From positions 1-64,000 of the forward strand of contig JAFGHR010000019.1 of the NCBI GenBank assembly GCA_016930015.1: a DNA stretch of 64,000 bases, read 5' to 3'. This document shows positions 63,575 to 64,000 of the stretch, in pieces. A program made the translations under genes and the position numbers. The DNA is from Anaerolineae bacterium. GTDB lineage: Bacteria > Chloroflexota > Anaerolineae > Aggregatilineales > Aggregatilineaceae. The notes below the pieces were generated by a model. The model was given only the letters and a program-made list of their open reading frames with translations, did not search any database and was not told the origin of the DNA. The number at the start of each line of letters is the position of its first letter. Within the stretch, counting starts at the first letter, position 1.

Positions 63575-64000
63575 CTATTCGGCAAGTTCCGGGTCTTCGG
63601 CCTGCCCTTCAGGTTGAATAGCGGTCACTTTGCCCCGTGCTCGAACCGATTTGATAATCTTGTCGATGACCACCGCCGTCCGTTTACTGTAATGCCACGC
63701 GATGCCGGGTTTTACATCCACCGGGCACATCACTACCAGCGACACCGCATGGGGTTCGCTAAACTCGATGATGTATACACTGTAGTGTTCGCCCTCAAAC
63801 CGGGTCGAGTGGAACGACGTTTCGCCAAGCACGCTCAACAGGGATGTATTCGCGCTGTGATCAAATGACAAGGCTTTTTTGAGCAGCATCAAGTCATATT
63901 CTTCGAGCGTACCGGCGGCGCCGATCATGTTTTTGTCAGCATCCATCAGGCCGACAAACTTCGCCCGCACGTGCCTGCTCAGCGCTTCAAGTTGGGCTGT
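63575..64000 (-). CDS. Roadblock/LC7-like protein (N-terminus outside the window)
   Basis: The frame is open through the right edge, so the start is beyond it; about 141 residues are visible. The pattern 'ARFVGLMDADKNMIGAAGTL'-like opening, 'SANTSLLSVLGETSFHSTRF', 'EGEHYSVYIIEFSEPHAVS' and 'VVIDKIIKSVRARG' resembles Roadblock/LC7 domains, with a short acidic tail. Such proteins pair with small GTPases. It lies about 230 bp upstream of the chemoreceptor in the same direction, with the repeat between them. It is the third Roadblock-like domain in the window. Confidence 0.72.
   Translation of the reverse strand, partial: TAQLEALSRHVRAKFVGLMDADKNMIGAAGTLEEYDLMLLKKALSFDHSANTSLLSVLGETSFHSTRFEGEHYSVYIIEFSEPHAVSLVVMCPVDVKPGIAWHYSKRTAVVIDKIIKSVRARGKVTAIQPEGQAEDPELAE

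Overview
The window looks like a chromosomal stretch of a Chloroflexota bacterium, probably related to Anaerolineae. The evidence is the gene mix: a type 2 isopentenyl-diphosphate isomerase, a DUF348-G5-propeller lipoprotein, GtrA with O-antigen-ligase clusters, Roadblock/LC7 plus CvnD-like GTPase signalling, a MoeA/MoeA-PBP pair, and solute-binding proteins without lipoboxes. The taxonomic call is inference. Coding density is high. No rRNA, tRNA, CRISPR array, phage or intact insertion sequence was found.

Layout. (1) 1-7.3 kb: the end of an Ig-repeat surface protein with a degenerate SGNH domain, an unknown gene, a DUF348/G5/TolB-like lipoprotein, and a glycoside-hydrolase-like domain fused to an O-antigen ligase. 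(2) 7.3-15 kb: a macrodomain protein, then a probable operon for surface polysaccharide (UDP-glucuronate decarboxylase, O-antigen ligase, GtrA, receiver protein, glycosyltransferase) running into an orphan BchI-type AAA+ ATPase and a membrane protein. (3) 15-18.3 kb: acpP, fni, a small lipoprotein and hemW. (4) 18.4-25.1 kb: a signalling island of kinase-PQQ propeller, PP2C phosphatase, J-domain/VWA protein, zinc-ribbon/FHA protein, a small unknown, an OmpR-type regulator and a GTPase. (5) 25.3-28.8 kb, minus strand: Roadblock protein, pyrG, add and a small unknown. (6) 29-38 kb: COG4087-type phosphatase, degenerate receiver/Roadblock-like protein, fhs, a TPR protein, two moeA genes and a thioesterase.

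(7) 38.5-45.5 kb is the most unusual region: an Opp/Dpp-type ABC importer whose solute-binding protein appears circularly permuted and whose DppC-type permease carries about 330 extra residues, an eight-repeat WD40-like propeller, in its first extracytoplasmic loop. (8) 45.5-55.7 kb: a cellodextrin-utilisation operon (LacI regulator with CebR-like TGGGAGCGCTCCCA operators, binding protein, two permeases, secreted CBM9-GH8 glucanase, GH94 phosphorylase). Its MalG-type permease also has a repeated extracytoplasmic insert. (9) 55.9-59.6 kb: a heterodimeric ABC exporter with one degenerate ATP site. (10) 59.6-64 kb: a large HAMP/PAS/GAF chemoreceptor-like protein and the end of a Roadblock-like gene.

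Working together: GH8 would cut beta-glucans outside, the importer would bring in oligomers and GH94 would split them by phosphorolysis, all under the LacI repressor. The STK/PP2C/FHA/VWA genes form a write-erase-read phosphorylation module whose output may pass through the OmpR regulator and the GTPase/Roadblock proteins. Both importers combine a binding protein that lacks a lipid anchor with an enlarged permease outer face, which suggests an altered docking mechanism.
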